Of a stretch of DNA of 64,000 bases, positions 22,107 through 37,260 are shown one piece after another (the first letter of the stretch is position 1; each line of letters opens with the position of its first letter). The notes under the pieces were generated by a model that worked only from the letters and a program-made list of their open reading frames with translations, made no database searches and was not told the DNA's origin. The DNA is taken from NCBI GenBank assembly GCA_016802295.1, contig JAESIW010000180.1, positions 4,695,975-4,759,974 on the forward strand. Reading direction: 5' to 3'. The translations under genes and the position numbers were made by a program. The stretch is from Brachionus rotundiformis. Its lineage: Eukaryota; Rotifera; Eurotatoria; Ploima; Brachionidae.

Positions 22107-25100
22107 ATGAACCTTAAATCAAATGAAAGTGGTTCGTACAAAGAAACGGACGGAGAAATTTGGATTCTTAGAAAAACGAGAACCAGTTCACCAAGCGAGA
22201 CCAATTTATTAGCGAAAAATACTTCACCAAATCGCAAACCAAACAAATATGTACATTATGCACCATTTTTAGTTGAAGGTAAGTGATTTATTTATAAAAT
22301 TCAATGGCTATTCAAATTATTTAATATAAGTAAACACCTTTCTATTTGAAATTTAAATTTTGACCAAATAATTCACAAAATTCCAAGTCAATTTTTTTGT
22401 TCTTAAAATTTTATATGTGTTTTAATTGAAAAATAAATTAAATTAGCGATTCGAGACATACTTTTTAAATTTATTCGTTGATAAACACAAATTTTTTTTA
22501 TCACTATATTTTTTTATTATTTTTATATTTAATTATCTTTTTTTTCTTTTCAATAAATTGTTAAAGATAAATTTTTATTTAAAAAAATAATTCCTTTTAG
22601 AATCAGATATATGCAAAAATAGAAAATGATATCTAAGGATAAAAATGATCAAAAATGAGATGCAAATATTCGCGAAGGAAATTTAGATTTTAAATCAGAG
22701 TTGGTTTAAATAGATAAGCTATTTAAAGGTAAATATTTAATTACGTGATATTGATCGTATTGTTGATTCTTAAGACAAATTTAGTACAAAATTAACTAGT
22801 TTATTAAAAAATTTATTACGCAATAAAGGCAAATAAAGAAATAATTTAGAAAATATTTATATATTAACCAGTGCCGACAATGCTAAGTGTATTTTTTTTT
22901 GTTTGAAAAGAAATGACAATTAATTTAAATTAAATTTGTATCGCTCTTCAAATTAATAAAATTTATTTTTGCTAACAATTTAATTACTTTTTGTATTACT
23001 TCTTATCATGCTCATCTTTGAGCTTTGTAGACGGTCAAATGAAAAAGAAACAAAAACTTTACCAATTTATGCTTTTAACACAACCAAATTTTCACCTATT
23101 TTCAATTATTTTTAGCTTTGATAAATTATTGTTTGACAAAAAAATTAATAAAATTTGAAAGATTTCATTTATTTCAAAATTGAACACGTTTTTATTATTT
23201 TTTTAATCAAATTTTATTGCCGCTTTATTAAAAATTTATTAGATGCAGTCTTGTCACTTAGGTTCTTAGAACTGTTAATTTTAAAAGATATTTTAATTTT
23301 CAACTCAATTTTTGTGAATAATGAATTTCAACAAAAATCGATTTTTAAATTTCCGAAAGACGTAAAGACGGTTTGATTGTCAAATTAAAAATCTTCAAAA
23401 TTTCAATTTTATAATAATTACTAAACTAAACGATTAAGATAAAAATTCAATTAGATTAAATAAGACTTTATAAAACGATTCGATTTTATAAAACTCTAAA
23501 GACATGAAAAAGTTAGAGTTCTGCTTCAATTTTTCTTTCTTTTAAAAAAAGACATAAAAATCAGGCTTTAGGGAAGGTAGTTTTGAAAATTCAAGACTTC
23601 TAATTAAATATCCAGATGTAACCTAATTTATAGTGCAAATTTTATCAAATAATTTAGAAGGTATCTTAGCTGAAATATTAAAAAGACATTGAAAAATACA
23701 ACATAAAAAATTAGGTTTTGATTTTCTTTGCAAGATGTAAAGTCAGAAAAGCCTGAAAAAAGAGTTAGGTAATTTAAAGTGAAGCCTAGATTACAAAAAG
23801 AAAAAATATTGAAAATTTTTATTTGAAATATAAATATAAGTTATGTAAATTTTAGAATTTTGAATTTAGCAAATAAAACTATAATTTAAAAAAAAAAATT
23901 TTAAAAAAGCAGGAGCCAACAATATGACAATATTTATTTTTTAATTAGATTCGATTCTGATCAGATAAAGAGAGCAGAGTTTACGACCTAAAAAGTCTGG
24001 CTACGATAAAGACAATTAAAGACTTCTAATTAAAACTTTGTTAAACTAAGCTAGACTTGTACGCCTTTTTTGAATTTTAATCAAGAGACATATATTTCAA
24101 TTTTTTTAGAGCATTAATATTTCTTAGAATATTTAATGAACTTATAAATGTTCATTTTTTAAGTTTGAAGCATTTGTTTATTTATTTCATATAAATAAAA
24201 ATTATCTTCAAAAAAAAAACTAAACGATAGATATCATCTAGATAAAAAAACTTGTTTATTCAAATTTTTGTCAAAACAATGTTAAAATTATATTGATATT
24301 GTCATTTAAATTTTGAATTATTCGTTTGAAATAGGTAATTAAAATTTTTATCAATTAATTTTATTTCATAGGCAAGAAAGAATATGGTTTATGAAAGGAT
24401 TTATAGCAAAATTTATTTTATCAAATGAGACAAAAATTTTACAAAATTTGGTCATAGTTCGAAGAATTGGGCTAAATAGACTCTAGTTAATCCATGAATA
24501 AAAGAGCCCATAACTGTTTAAGTGTTTAGTTGATATTTCATTATTTTGAGTTCATTATACAAATCAAAGTCGACTAAATAATTTCGTATTTAATCAAGTC
24601 TGTATTAACCGAATATAATTATATTTAGAATTTACTTGCTCGTTCATATGACACATTGAATAGAGGGCTTTGTATGAAAATAATAAACTCAAATAAATGT
24701 ATCAAAAGTAATAAAAAGCCAATATTTTTTTAATAAAGCTACTGTTGGTTTAACTTTATTTTCAGTCTGCACTAAAATAAATATATGGCTTCCTTATTTA
24801 TTAGAAGTTACACTTTCTTAAGCTTTTTTTTCAATTAAAACTCAAGCTAGTTTAATTAATTGATTTTTTTAGAATCGTAAAAATTCAAGAGACTTTTTTA
24901 TCTTTAATCAAATTAAATTATTAAATTTATATTTATTTTTAAAATAACTCAATTAATTTTGATCACTGTAAATTAATTGTGAATTGGTTTAAGGTTATTT
25001 ATGTTATTTTCATTTTTAATTTATTTTTAAGAATTAACTTTTTTTCAGAAGATTTACGTATTTAATCTAGTTAGTCTTTTAAGAAATAATAAAAATCCTA

Positions 25101-28100
25101 AAATTTGTTTCTACTATAATAAATTTATTTAACTCTAGTTTAATTACTCGGAAGAAAAAAACAAGTTTAGCTTAATCGAAATTGCACAATTTGAAAATCT
25201 TGCGCTAATTTTATTTAATACAAACCTAATCTATGTATACAATTTTATTTTGTAAATCTTATCTTTGAAGCACTAATCTTCAACTCGATGTAATTTCATG
25301 ATCAATTTATAAAATTGATTAAAATTTTAGCGAAACTTCAAAAATATCCAACCCTAATCCTTTAAAATATAAATCCAACTTGGTCTTATTTTATCTTTGA
25401 GTTGTTAAGAAAATTACAAACAAATATATAGACTAAAATTAGAAAAAAATAATTTTTTTTAACTAAGGTTTTAAATTTTCCAAGGGTTCTTATTTTCAAG
25501 TGTTTCATTAGATAATTAAGCAACTACACTTGAAGGAATAACTAAATCTAAATCAAAGAAGTTTTTTTAATATTCATAATCTGATAACTAGGCAAAGCAA
25601 TCGATAGAAATTAAATTAATAGTTATATTTTATTCATTTTTAAAATAATTACTTATATAATTTAAGGTAAAAAGAGTGGCTTCAATATCACATGAAATAA
25701 TAAAGTTTTGTTTACAAAAACAATTCGATTGTTTATATTTAAAACTCAATTTAGTTTAAAATAAAAAAAATTTTAATATAAATTTGATTTACTTATAGTT
25801 ATCTTTTTTAATTGAACGATAAATTAAAGGTCTTTGATTAAAACATCAAGACTAGCTTTGAAGTCTCAAGCAATTAAAGTTAGTAAAACAATTTTAGTAT
25901 GAACAATAAACTATATTAAATAGAGAATGGCTAAATTAAAATTCTCATTTATTTTTTTATCAAAAACCAAAATCTTTTGAGATTTTTATTTTTTAGATTT
26001 AAATTTAGTTTGGTTAAGATCTTAATTAAAAGTCTGTAAGATCAAGGTCAAGTAAAATAGATATAAATTTCAATTATTTCGAACTAATCAAGAGAATGGC
26101 GAATACAAAAATTTAAACTTTATACAACAATTGACAGCTATGTTGTTCAAACATTTTTTTTTCCAAATTTTATCTTAAAATATAAAATTAGTTAAGCGAT
26201 CCGAATGGTGAGACATTGAAATATCTTGTGAGTGTTTATTGTAAATATGTTCTTTATAACAACATGGCAAAAAGTGATTGATATTTTTCTAATAAAAATT
26301 TAAATTAGCTCCTTAAAATAAAACATGATAAGCAAATGAGTCTAAGTATATTAATTATTTTATTTGAAAAATAAGATTTTAATTCAACGCATACATATCA
26401 ATCAGCTTAAGCTAACAAGCTAGAATGATGGTAAACATTAAAACAAAATTGAACTAGTAGATATCGCAGACCAAGTGTTTAAAATGAATTCATTATCCAA
26501 AAATCAAGTGAAATTTTTCATAGTAGTTTTTCTCAGAATTTTAAAAACAACCCATTAATGTAAAGAACTGGGAAAAAAATGAGCAAATATTTACTTTTCT
26601 TAACGGTAAAGGTATTTGAGTATATTTAAAAAAATTTCCTTTTAAAATTTTAATTAGAATTTTTTCATTGTTTTCTTTAATGATTGGAATTCAAAATAAA
26701 GTGTTGATCCAAATGCCTTAATTGAATCTTTAGGAATATTTGATTAAAAAAATAACTAGAATAAAATGTGGCTAGTCAATTTATAATGAATTCTAGTTTG
26801 CCCATAATTTCATCTAATTTTGAGTTAATTTTAAATTTAAATTCATTTTTATATTAGATACTGAGTTTTTAATTATTATTTACTAGAAGCTTAATCTAGT
26901 CTAGAAATTGGTTCTATTCTTCCTAGAGCTACAAAAGCATTTTCTTTTTATCTATTCATTTTTATATGAGAACTGTCTATTGACATTCAAAAAATGCTTC
27001 GATCGCAAAAATCCTTAATTCTCACGAGATTGTCGGACCGGACTTAGGCAATTCAAATATTTTGTCATTAATGAATCTTTAATTTTTGTTTCTTTAAGCA
27101 AAGACAATTTATCAAAAGCCGTATCTATTTATCTTATTTGAAGCAGTAGTCTGACTTTAGTTTCAAAAATAAATTAATTTTGAGGTAAATTTATTTGAGC
27201 CAAGTTAGAGGCTATTTGGTTTATTTTAATCTTTAAAATCACGCAATTCTTGAACAATACCTAATAAACAGAGTTAAAAAATAGTCAGCATGATTTTTTA
27301 TTTGAATCGTCCAAAATTTAGTTTAATTAAAATATTCAGTATAAAACATAAATGAGGCTAAATGATTATAAAACCCAAAAATATCGCGTGTTTGCTTTGA
27401 ATTACGGTAGTTAAAAATCGTATTTAGCATGTTTATATAGTAAATATTTGTATTAAATAAGCTTAAACGAATAGTTACAGTCCATGGTAATTTATTACTC
27501 GGTCGAATGAACCCCGATTTAATAAAAGAGCACTTCCGTCCATCTATCAATTTTATTTTTGTCAGTAGAGCTATAAGAGAATGTTGTCAAGCCTCCCGTT
27601 GATTAGAAATTGATTTTAAAAATTTAGATTCAGACTTGGTCTAAGTCTGTGTGAGCGATTCAATCAAGCATTGACTTAAAGCAGTTCTATTGTTTGCTCA
27701 CAGTGCTAGAAAAAAATTAGCAATTCGTTAAGAATACTCATTGCTCTGAATGGCCTTTGGTAATTCACATACTAATTATAACGTATAGGTTTTCAAATAA
27801 TATTTGTTTTAAATTATTTTATTTTTTTACAATTAAAGATCGCCTTAAATGCCTATAAGTAAGACATTGTTTGTTTTATAGAAAAATTAGTTTGAACAGT
27901 TTGCGGTAAAATATCAAACTTCCAAGATGCATTCAACCCATAAATACACTAACGGAACTAAACTTGTAAAATAACTGATCAAATCGTTAGTAAATCATAA
28001 CATTCTTATAAATTTAATTTACTCAATAGGATAGGATGAAAATCTTCCCAAATTTTTATATTTATTTTTTAATTCCGGCTCTCCAAAGAAAATATTACTC

Positions 28101-31100
28101 AAATGTTCTCTTTTAAAAAATAAACTCTTTTAATTCGAGCTTAATAGCCCATTTAAATGTAAATAGTCAAAAAAAAATTCTGGTAGTGATAATATTTTCA
28201 AGTTTAATTTCAATTTTGCGTGATTAATAAACCCTCGGGAATTCTAAAGGAATGTAAATAAATATTCTATGATAAAAGTGATTAATTCAATCAGTCCTGT
28301 TTTTTTGCTTATTAGAGCAAGACAATCAAAAAGAATGGTCATTAGTATGGAAATTTATGATTTAACAACTAGTTATTTTATTCTAAATTATGATATATAG
28401 AAGATATTAATTTAAACAAACGCAAGCTCATACATCGTGTAAAACTTTAAGATATTAAATAAATTTTAGCAAAAATAAAATTAAGAACAATAAGCTAGTT
28501 TTATTAATTGATTGATAAATGATAATAATACGAATATAATATGTCTAGATATTTTGAATGTAAAAAACCATTTTATCAAATACTCATTCTAAAAATATTC
28601 TTAATAGTCTGTGTTTTTATTTTAATTCCAATTTTTTGTGTTAGTAGCGAACTGTGATTGTCATTGTGAAAGTCTATCAAAAATTAATATGAAAGATATT
28701 TATCTTAATTTCTCATTTATTAGATAGATGATTTATTTATTTCAAAAGATAAAACAAGAATAAACAACTCTTTTCCAATACAGACGAAAATTTGAAAATA
28801 ATTTTAAAAAATTCTTAATATTTATTCAAAAATTGGGAAAATATTTAAAAATAGAATGCTTGTCCTTGTATTTGATCTGATTTTTTATTTCATATTTATT
28901 TAATTAGGTTTATTTCAGATTCGGTTTTTATTAGGAATTTTATTAGGGTATTAGACTTAGGATATAATTATGTAATTAAATATTTCTAACGGTGATTTAA
29001 AATAGTGCTGGGCATAATTTTAAGATACAAAAACGTTTATTTTTTGTTTATTCAGTTTAAAAAAATTGGTTAAATTCAGCACATATCAGATTTAATAATT
29101 TTGTTTATTTTTAATTCTGTTGAGGAAAGCTAATTAGTTCATAGCAAACAAATTGGCGGTTTTTACACGGAAAAATTGTTTTTGTGATTAGGTCCCCAAC
29201 AAAATAATCCAAATAAAAATATTTCTGTTAAGTATAAACTATTTTCAGGATGGTGCAATCAGTTAAATAGTCCAGAAATTAATTACACATCCGAATATTA
29301 GTCTCGACTAAGTAGATTTAAAAATTGAACAAAATTGAGGAAAATTTTAAAAAATTTCATTATGCGCTACAATTTGGTTCTGTTTGTTTATGAGATTAAG
29401 AACTGACAAATATTAGAAAAATTTGAGTCAGAAATTTAATATTTGGTGTATTTGATTTTTAGATTACTAATGATCACTGTAACGTCCAAACAAATAGCTC
29501 ATTAGGAAGCCTTTATTATCTAATCACTAATATAAACAACGAAGAAATCTCTTGACAAGCAGACTTTCCATATAATTAAGCACTTGGAAATCACATTTTT
29601 AACTCGTTAATTGAGTGTATTCATTGAGCCTCCTCAGCAGGGAAGCATAAAGTTTGTTTCCATTTTTAATTAAAAATAAAGACTAAAATCAATAAGACTT
29701 ATGAGTTGGAAGTAATTAAAATTTAATTTAGAAAAAACACATTGAAAAAGCACTAGCCGAATTTTGATTGATAAATCGATTTTAATGTAATAAATCATTT
29801 TTTAAAGATGTTTTGATCCGGTCTATTGGCCATAAAGTTTCTAAAAAAGCTTCTTAATCAATTTATAATCAAAAATAAAGCTTAATATTCGGCTTTTTTG
29901 GAGTTAACTTGCATGTCATTAGTCAAAGTGTGCCTCTCTTTAAAACTCTAATCAGTGAAACAGTAACTGTGATTTTTATTTCTAACTAGAAATATATAAT
30001 CATAAATCTGTCAAAGATATGTATACTGCTAAAATTTCTTATGACCTGTCAAAATCTAATGATTTAATTAAAATTAGTCTATATGGAATAATATAAAATT
30101 TCATTCCTCTAATAGACCTATGATACGATAATACTTATTTGTTATTTTCTTAAAATTCAGGTTCGTAAGCTCTATAAAAACTATATTTTCGTCTCATTAA
30201 ACCGAATATTTTTGGATCATAAACTTGGTAAAAACCGCTTCTCTTAATGCGAATTTATACAATATAAGAAAAAATAAATTAAATGCTGCATAGTGTTTAG
30301 TCTCCGGCTTACAATCGAGTATAGATTTAGGCCTTTGGTACGCTTTACTAGTATTTATCAAGAAAAACCCGATCGTTAGCCATAAAATATATAAGCAATT
30401 TGTACGATAAAAGCCCTCCAGCGTACGTTTCCTCGTAAATATTGTAATTAAGAAAATGGGTTTAACATTTAAAAACCTTTTATCAATATATTTAGCTAAA
30501 AGGAATCAGATATTTATTTCTTATATAACAATTTTATTTATCTTTAAACTCTTTTAAACAACTATATGACTGGTCAAATATTTCTCTTTTCTTTGAATTA
30601 AGTCAAATTCCTTCGTGGGTATTAAGCTTTTTCATTACCATAAAAATTTTTTACGCTCAAAAATTTTATGTTGACATAAGTCCAATAGACACAGTGAATG
30701 ATGTTCAAACTTGACTATTACATTAATTAGACAAGCTCTATCAGTAAAAAAAAAACAATTAACATTGTAAATAGACACTTATTTAAGCCATTGGGTTTTT
30801 GTGATATTATTTTATTTTAATTAGTCTTAATTTTTAGAAATAAACAAAAATAACAAAAAATTGAAATCTAGACAAGACTTGAACAATTTACAATCAATAT
30901 TGAGAATCAGCAGATCAAATTGTGTGAATACAAACGATTTGGGAAGTGAATGTATTTGGATTAAACAAGATAGCAGTGATTATACAAATAGTTTGCTAAT
31001 CGAAAACAAGGAGTTTGATAATTTTTTGAGCAAAAAGTATTTTTATTTGGACGAAGCTTATTCAAATTTAGTCGATATTAAAAAAAATGAAAATAGTATA

Positions 31101-34100
31101 AACATGAAAAAATCAAAGCAACAGATAAATAGTTTGATCGGACAGGAAAAGCAAAACACAAGATCTTCATCATTTGTTAGTGGCAAAAGCAAGTCGAATA
31201 AAAAAGTTGATTTTTTGGATTTGAAGTTAAACAACTGTTTAAATAAAACAAAAAAGAGTGAAAATAATTCCCTTCCTTCTTCTTCCCAGTCTTCTCCTAA
31301 GTCAACATTATCGAACCAGCATTCAAATGAGGACTCGTTTGCCGATTCGAATTTTTCTTCCTCCTCATCTGATATGATCCAGTCGAGTAAATCATCAAAA
31401 AAACTATCATCTTTATCTTCGACAAGCAGTGGCGTAGGCTCTAGCAATGTTAGTAGCGCGAGCAGCACAACCAGCGAGGGTTCATCAACAGAAAACTTCA
31501 ATTCTAATTCGAAAATGGCACCCAAGGCTAGAATATCTGATGACGGCGACATAGAAATAGAAAAACCAAACAATTACAGCAAAACTCCCAAGCCCGAATC
31601 ATCGCGATCATCGATGCGAATAATTGATCAAAGTGTCTACAAAAATGGACCACAAAAATACAATAACATCTACTATGTAAATGCGAAGAATTCAATTAGT
31701 CTCAATAATCGCTATAGCCAGCATATGCCAGTGCTTCAGAACATTTACCATCATCAATATCAGAATCAGTTCGCTGTAGCAGCGGCCGCCGCAGCAGCTG
31801 TAATTTTTTTTCATATTAAAAATAAGATAAGACAAGATAAATATATATATATATATCTAATTGACAGCTATTAATTATAGCCTATATGACCAAGGAGACT
31901 TATTGTCAAATTTTAATAACAATGATTAAAATTTTTTTAACAAGAAGGATAAAGAAAAGCAAAGAGATGCTTTAATGGAATATTTTAAAAACCAGCAATT
32001 ACAAGAACACTTACAAAAGTGTAGCAACAATGAAATACCAAACGAGTCATTAAGAAGCTTGAGCAAACAAATTGGGCTCGAAATTTCATGCAAAATGAAA
32101 AATGGTTTATATAGTTTAATTAATTTCAAACTAAAATTAAATATATAATTATCTTTTTTTTTTAAAAGGGAGATCCGGCTCGAACGGAAAAATCTATCAG
32201 CCGTCGAACTGTAGCACAAATTACCAGGCAGCCGTATCAAAAACGCCAGCCAGGAGAGACAGTTGTTTAGGTAAGCCAATCAATCTTTCATTAACATTTC
32301 GAATAGATTGGAATAGAAGTACAACTTAGCGGCCAGTAATCCGATCCAATTGATACTTTGATTAAAAACCCTTAAAATATATTTTAATTATCTGTATGAT
32401 TTATCTTCATATGAAACACATGGCTTAAGGTCTGCCTTTCTTTTCGGCCTAGAGTTCGATTAGACTCACTTAGATAAAATACAAGTGATGAAAAAACGAA
32501 CTAATTTATCATAGCCTTATGAATATTAAATTGCGTAACTATGAGTTATATACTCTGTTGCATTGAACAGATAAATCAAATACAAATTCATGCTCGGTTC
32601 TATTCTAAATAATTTTGTTTAATTAAAGCTCACAAATTTTAAGTGAAAAGAAACCAATTTAGATTATTGGAATAAAGTTGGCCAAAATATTAGAATAATA
32701 TTTAGTTGTAGAAATAACAATTCTTAATTAGGGCCCCGTAAACTTATTAAAATTAGGAAATTTGCTATAATTTTTAAGAATTTGGAATCGTATCTAATTA
32801 TTTTATCTATGTTTATACGATTCGATTTCAATTTTCAATCGGCTTTCAACTTTTTTTTTTATAGCACTAAAGCCCCTTAGTAAATAAATAAATATAAACC
32901 AAACAAAGTTTAGAAATTGATTTCTTTCAGATTTTTGTTATTATCCAGACTTGTTCGGTTCGATTTCAGTTTGCTGATAATCCAAAATCAACTAATTGTT
33001 TTAAAGCTTTTTCTACACAACTACTTTGATTAGGCTCTTTACCAGTTTTTGGACTAAACAGTTAGAAAAAGAATGTTTTCATTCTTAAACAAAAAAAGCT
33101 CCAAAAAATCTCAAAACGAGCCCAAGCCAGACTTGAATGCTGGCATCCAATTCGGATCGTTACGGACCAAATCTAAAAAAAAGTCTAAGCAGCCTGAAAA
33201 CGATAGCGAAAAATCGAGCAAAAAAAATAGCTCCTATTTTAGCTCGGGCTACTTTACCACTGGCCGATTGAGCAAGAAAAAATGCTCAAATTCATTAGGT
33301 GTTGTTTATGTTCCATTTTATTCTATTTAATTAAATATTTCTATTACTAATTTTACTTTTTAACAAAGGCTTATGTTATTTGATATATGGACCGGAGACA
33401 AAGCGGACCTTGCTGCCTAGTCAAGTTACAGGAATTGATACCGTAAAAGCTTTATTTGTCAGGTAAAACGCTTTTAGATCCAGCAAAAAGCAAAATTAAT
33501 TTTTTTGTTCAAAGAGCATTTTCGGACAAGCTAACTATGGGCTATCTGGACGATGAAAAATGCGTTAAAATTTACATCAAAGATCCTACTAAAGATTTAT
33601 TTTATCAGCTTGATGACATGAAGTAAGTCTAATGGTTTAAATTTGAGAAATGAATTAATGAATCTTTTTCAGTGATATTAAGGACAAATGTGTACTCAAA
33701 TTAGTTGACATTTCTAATCCAACTAAATCACCAGTTGCTGAATCGAGCAACCAAATGACCCAGAGTCAATATTGCTATTCCAATTTAAATGAGCACCATT
33801 CGGCAACTGTCGAAGACAAAAACACAGATAAAGTGGCTCTTTGTGCTCGATCATTGAGCGAGCCAAGGATCCAGAGTAAAAAAATTGCAGCCCACAAGCA
33901 AACATATCAAAATCCCATTTACAATCAGTCATCTCAAGAATACATTTTAACAAATCAAGACCTAATGAATCAAACTTTAAATTCAACTTCTAATGTGGAA
34001 ACATATGATAACTTGGATGCCCAGTCGGCACATCATTCAAGAATCGAATCAAAATATACTTTAACAAATCCACTTAATTATTACGATAGATATAATCGAT

Positions 34101-37100
34101 CACTAAATCCGATCTACAATAGTATGAGGATAAACCCGAGGGATGTCAAATCTGTTGATAGAGATGTAACCTACTCGTTTCAAAATGGAACACAAACTCC
34201 TCGCAATTCAGAGCCACAAACACCACAGTTGTCACGGCAATCTACAATCAACGAACATAGTTTCGTTGAGTCTCCAACAAAATCCAAAATGGTCACTGAC
34301 ATTGATGCCACAGAAGATGATACAATATCGCTTCCGAGCAGCATTTCTGTTCGTGGTTTTAAGAATTTTCAGACTGATATTAGCAAGAATTTGGACTCGA
34401 CTGAGTACGATGTTCAATGTGGCGAAGAAGATGATGATGAAAAAACTGTGAATGAGGAAAATGTATTTGAAAATGGAGAAGATTCGATGCTTAAAATGAA
34501 GTCAATGCAAAAACAACTGGAAACTTTGACCAATTTGGTGCATCAGGCCTTGATAAACAAAGACTTAAATCGTCTGGAAGGTATCGCTCATACGGCCAAG
34601 TTCAATCAAAATAGAATAACAACAAAAAATATAAATAAATCAAGCTTAGGCTTACTAAACGATCAAACTAGACAATTAAAAAATGATTTGATTCATATCA
34701 AAAAAATGCATGAAAATTTTAACTTTGTTGTTGGTGAATCATTTAGAGAATTCGTAAATCAAATAAATGTAGATTTAATTCATTCTAAATTTTATAATAA
34801 TTATTTTGATATAATTTAAGGATAAACTGAAAAGCATTTGCGAAAATGAACCTAGTCCGAATTCTCGTATTGACTGTCTGATGAATAAATACAATACAGA
34901 CTTTTCCAAAATAGAAAATGAATTATGGTATGAAATTTTTCAAATTGTTTTCCTAATCTAAGAATTTATCACTTTTTCAGATACTTTTTCAGAATAAAAA
35001 ATACTAAAAGCTTAAAAACATGTGTTTTAGGCGTCTAACTATTGAGATCAATAAGAATATCTTTTACCAATGTGAAATTCAAAGTTTTTTTTCTATTTCT
35101 ATAAGCATTTATTTACATTTACACTAAAAAAGAAAATTATCTTATATTGATGATTTAATTATTTATTTTAATTTAATTTATCTATTAAATTTTATGTTTG
35201 ATCCTTAATTTTTTTTAAATGATTTTAAAAAAAAACATCAACTTGTAATTGATTAAGTTGACTAATCAAAAAATTGTGAATTTTCAGCTTCTACAAGATT
35301 TTTTTCATACAAAAAAATTTTCTGTTTATTTTATTTTTTATCTACTTTTATTAAAGTTGAGCAAAAATATTGAATTTCATGAACATTTAATGAATATAGT
35401 TTAAAAAAATTATTTTTTAAGTGACTTGGAAACTGTAGTTGATGATCTTCGAGAAAACATTCTAAAGCAAAAGTACCAAGTAAATATAGACGATGTAGAA
35501 TGTTATGCATTAGCCTTAAGCCAATTATCAAAACAATTAGTTGGTTTAAAGACGTCCTTTTCGGGTATTAAACAACATCATAAACAAAATTCACCAAATG
35601 TTTCAAATAGGTAATTTTTTGGCATATTTTGCATGTATTGGAATTGATTTTTATTTTTACCTTTATTTATTTGCCTTGGGTTTGAATAGATTTGTTAACA
35701 TTGAATCTAGCAAATTAGATATGATAATTAAACGTTGCAAGAGAATAACCGGAATTCTTATAATAATGAAAAAGTTTTAAAAGATAATTTAAGCTCTTCT
35801 TAATTTTAAAACATTTTTTTATTTTAGATTGGCTATTTTACCACGAAATACTTTTTCGAAAAAAATTCACAATCCACCAGGTTTGCCAATTGTTAAGCAA
35901 TTATCAACAAGTAATGAAAACGTTTGTTCGAACAAAGATCTTAATGATAACCAACAATCAATAAAACCTGAACATGAACAACAACTAACAACAGAGGTAA
36001 TTAAAATGATCTTTTAATCCGATCCAGTTTCATTCCTGCTTTTGATTTTTCCTTTTAACTTGCTTTTTTACCATTCTAAATTTTAACCATCAGGTTGACG
36101 CAGCATTTAATCAATTAATGAGTGAAATATCCATGATTACATATGACATAAATCCAAATAAAATCTTTAAAAATTGCTTAACCATTGAGAGTTATAAAAT
36201 AGAAAATGATAGTTTAGATACAGATAGCTTAATATCTAAACATGACGCTAAACTAGTAAGATTAATGATTTTATTAGTGTCTTAAAAGTTGCATGGTCTT
36301 TAGAGAGTTTTGCTATTTTATTTACATATCGCTAAAAATTTAACTAAGGACTTGGACGCTACTTCAAAAAAAAGATCCAATTTTCGAAGTTCAAAGAATC
36401 AATCGAAAAATGAGAGAGACAGCTCACTTAATAGTTCTTCATCAGCTAACTCGTCATTTGGTTCAACACCTTCATCTCCGAAATATTTTCCCAATAATTC
36501 AACACCTCTACCATTGGTCAATTCTCATTTAAATGGCATAAATATCCAAACAATGCCAATTCCATTGCCAGTTCCCCTATGTACTCAATACATGCAAAAT
36601 AAGTCTTATCTAGAAACTGTGCAAGAAGAAGAATCACCAACTTCTTTAGATAACGAAGAAAATCGGTCTAATATGGATATGGAACTTCAAAGTATAAGCG
36701 AAGAAGAATTGCTTAATTCTGTTGAAAATCAACTTTATGAACAATTAAGTCAATTTAAACCTGTCAAAAAGAGCTTCAAGACTTCAGCGAGTATTTGTCT
36801 TGCTAATCCTGAGCAAAATGAACATAGTGAAAATTTGAATGTATCAACATCTATGGTAATAACTCCGAATAACCGATTGAGTGAAAAAAATTCAAAACTA
36901 GGTGTTAGGTTAAATGATATTGGACTTATGAAAGCAGTAAAATCAAAAATTATTACCAACGGATCAATGCACAGAGTCTCTATGAATAGAAATGAAAATA
37001 ATGATTCAGAAAAAAATTGTTTTAATGGTACTCATAATAATGGCTATTTGTCTGAGAATGAAAGGAAAATAAATGATCATAATTTAAATGATGAACATTC

Positions 37101-37260
37101 AAATAAAACAAGCGTTGTATCAACTGTTTTAATTCATAAGCGTAATTCAGAAAATTCAAAAAATGGCATTAATTCAAATGTTTTGGGTTCATCAACTTCA
37201 TCAATCGCTAGCTGTTCATCAACTCCCAGACGTGTTAGTCTCAGTGTAACCGATTTGTAG
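22107..37260 (+). CDS. p140Cap/sickle tail-like scaffold protein (AIP3 domain family)
   Basis: Fourteen exons keep phase: 22107-22278, 30838-31799, 31945-32104, 32169-32270, 33369-33462, 33515-33622, 33673-34768, 34821-34927, 35422-35610, 35690-35773, 35828-35996, 36094-36255 and 36349-37260, with an optional exon 33062-33298. Without that exon the protein has 1,438 residues. Residues 466-545 form the conserved core of SRCIN1 (p140Cap) and KIAA1217 (sickle tail): LIYGPETKRTLLPSQ, GIDTVKALFVRAFSDKLTM, VKIYIKDPTKDLFYQLDDMN and IKDKCVLKL. Residues 820-1025 are coiled coil (MQKQLETLTNLVHQALINK, LETVVDDLRENIL, IIKRCKRITGIL), the AIP3/Bud6-like part. The rest is Ser-rich and low complexity, with an alanine tract at the end of exon 2. 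In vertebrates these are Src-linked cytoskeletal scaffolds at synapses and junctions. An in-frame TGA nine bases upstream supports the ATG. Confidence 0.88.
22279..30837 (+). other. 8.6-kb first intron of the p140Cap-like gene
   Basis: Bounded by a strong donor (G|GTAAGTG) after codon 57 and an acceptor TTTTTAG at 30837. The intron is far longer than any other in the window. I see no exons, snRNAs or recognisable transposons inside it; it is AT-rich with scattered short runs. Long first introns commonly carry enhancers, which cannot be seen directly. Confidence 0.7.
33062..33298 (+). other. ATG-bearing alternative exon of the p140Cap-like gene
   Basis: This exon starts after ACTAAACAG and ends at a phase-1 donor. 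An ATG at 33073, with an in-frame TAA upstream, opens MFSFLNKKSSKKSQNEPKPD and then a Lys/Ser-rich run. It splices in phase to the AIP3-core exon at 33369. It could be the first exon of a short isoform lacking the Ser-rich N-terminus. Because it is phase 1 at both ends (237 nt), it could also be an internal cassette adding 79 residues. Confidence 0.65.

Noticed and set aside
23155..23376. 73-codon ORF in the long intron
   Set aside because: Ile/Phe/Lys-rich translation typical of random AT-rich DNA; no splice or domain evidence.
31058..31573. 171-codon minus-strand ORF opposite exon 2 of the p140Cap-like gene
   Set aside because: Antisense of a Ser-rich exon; no domain.
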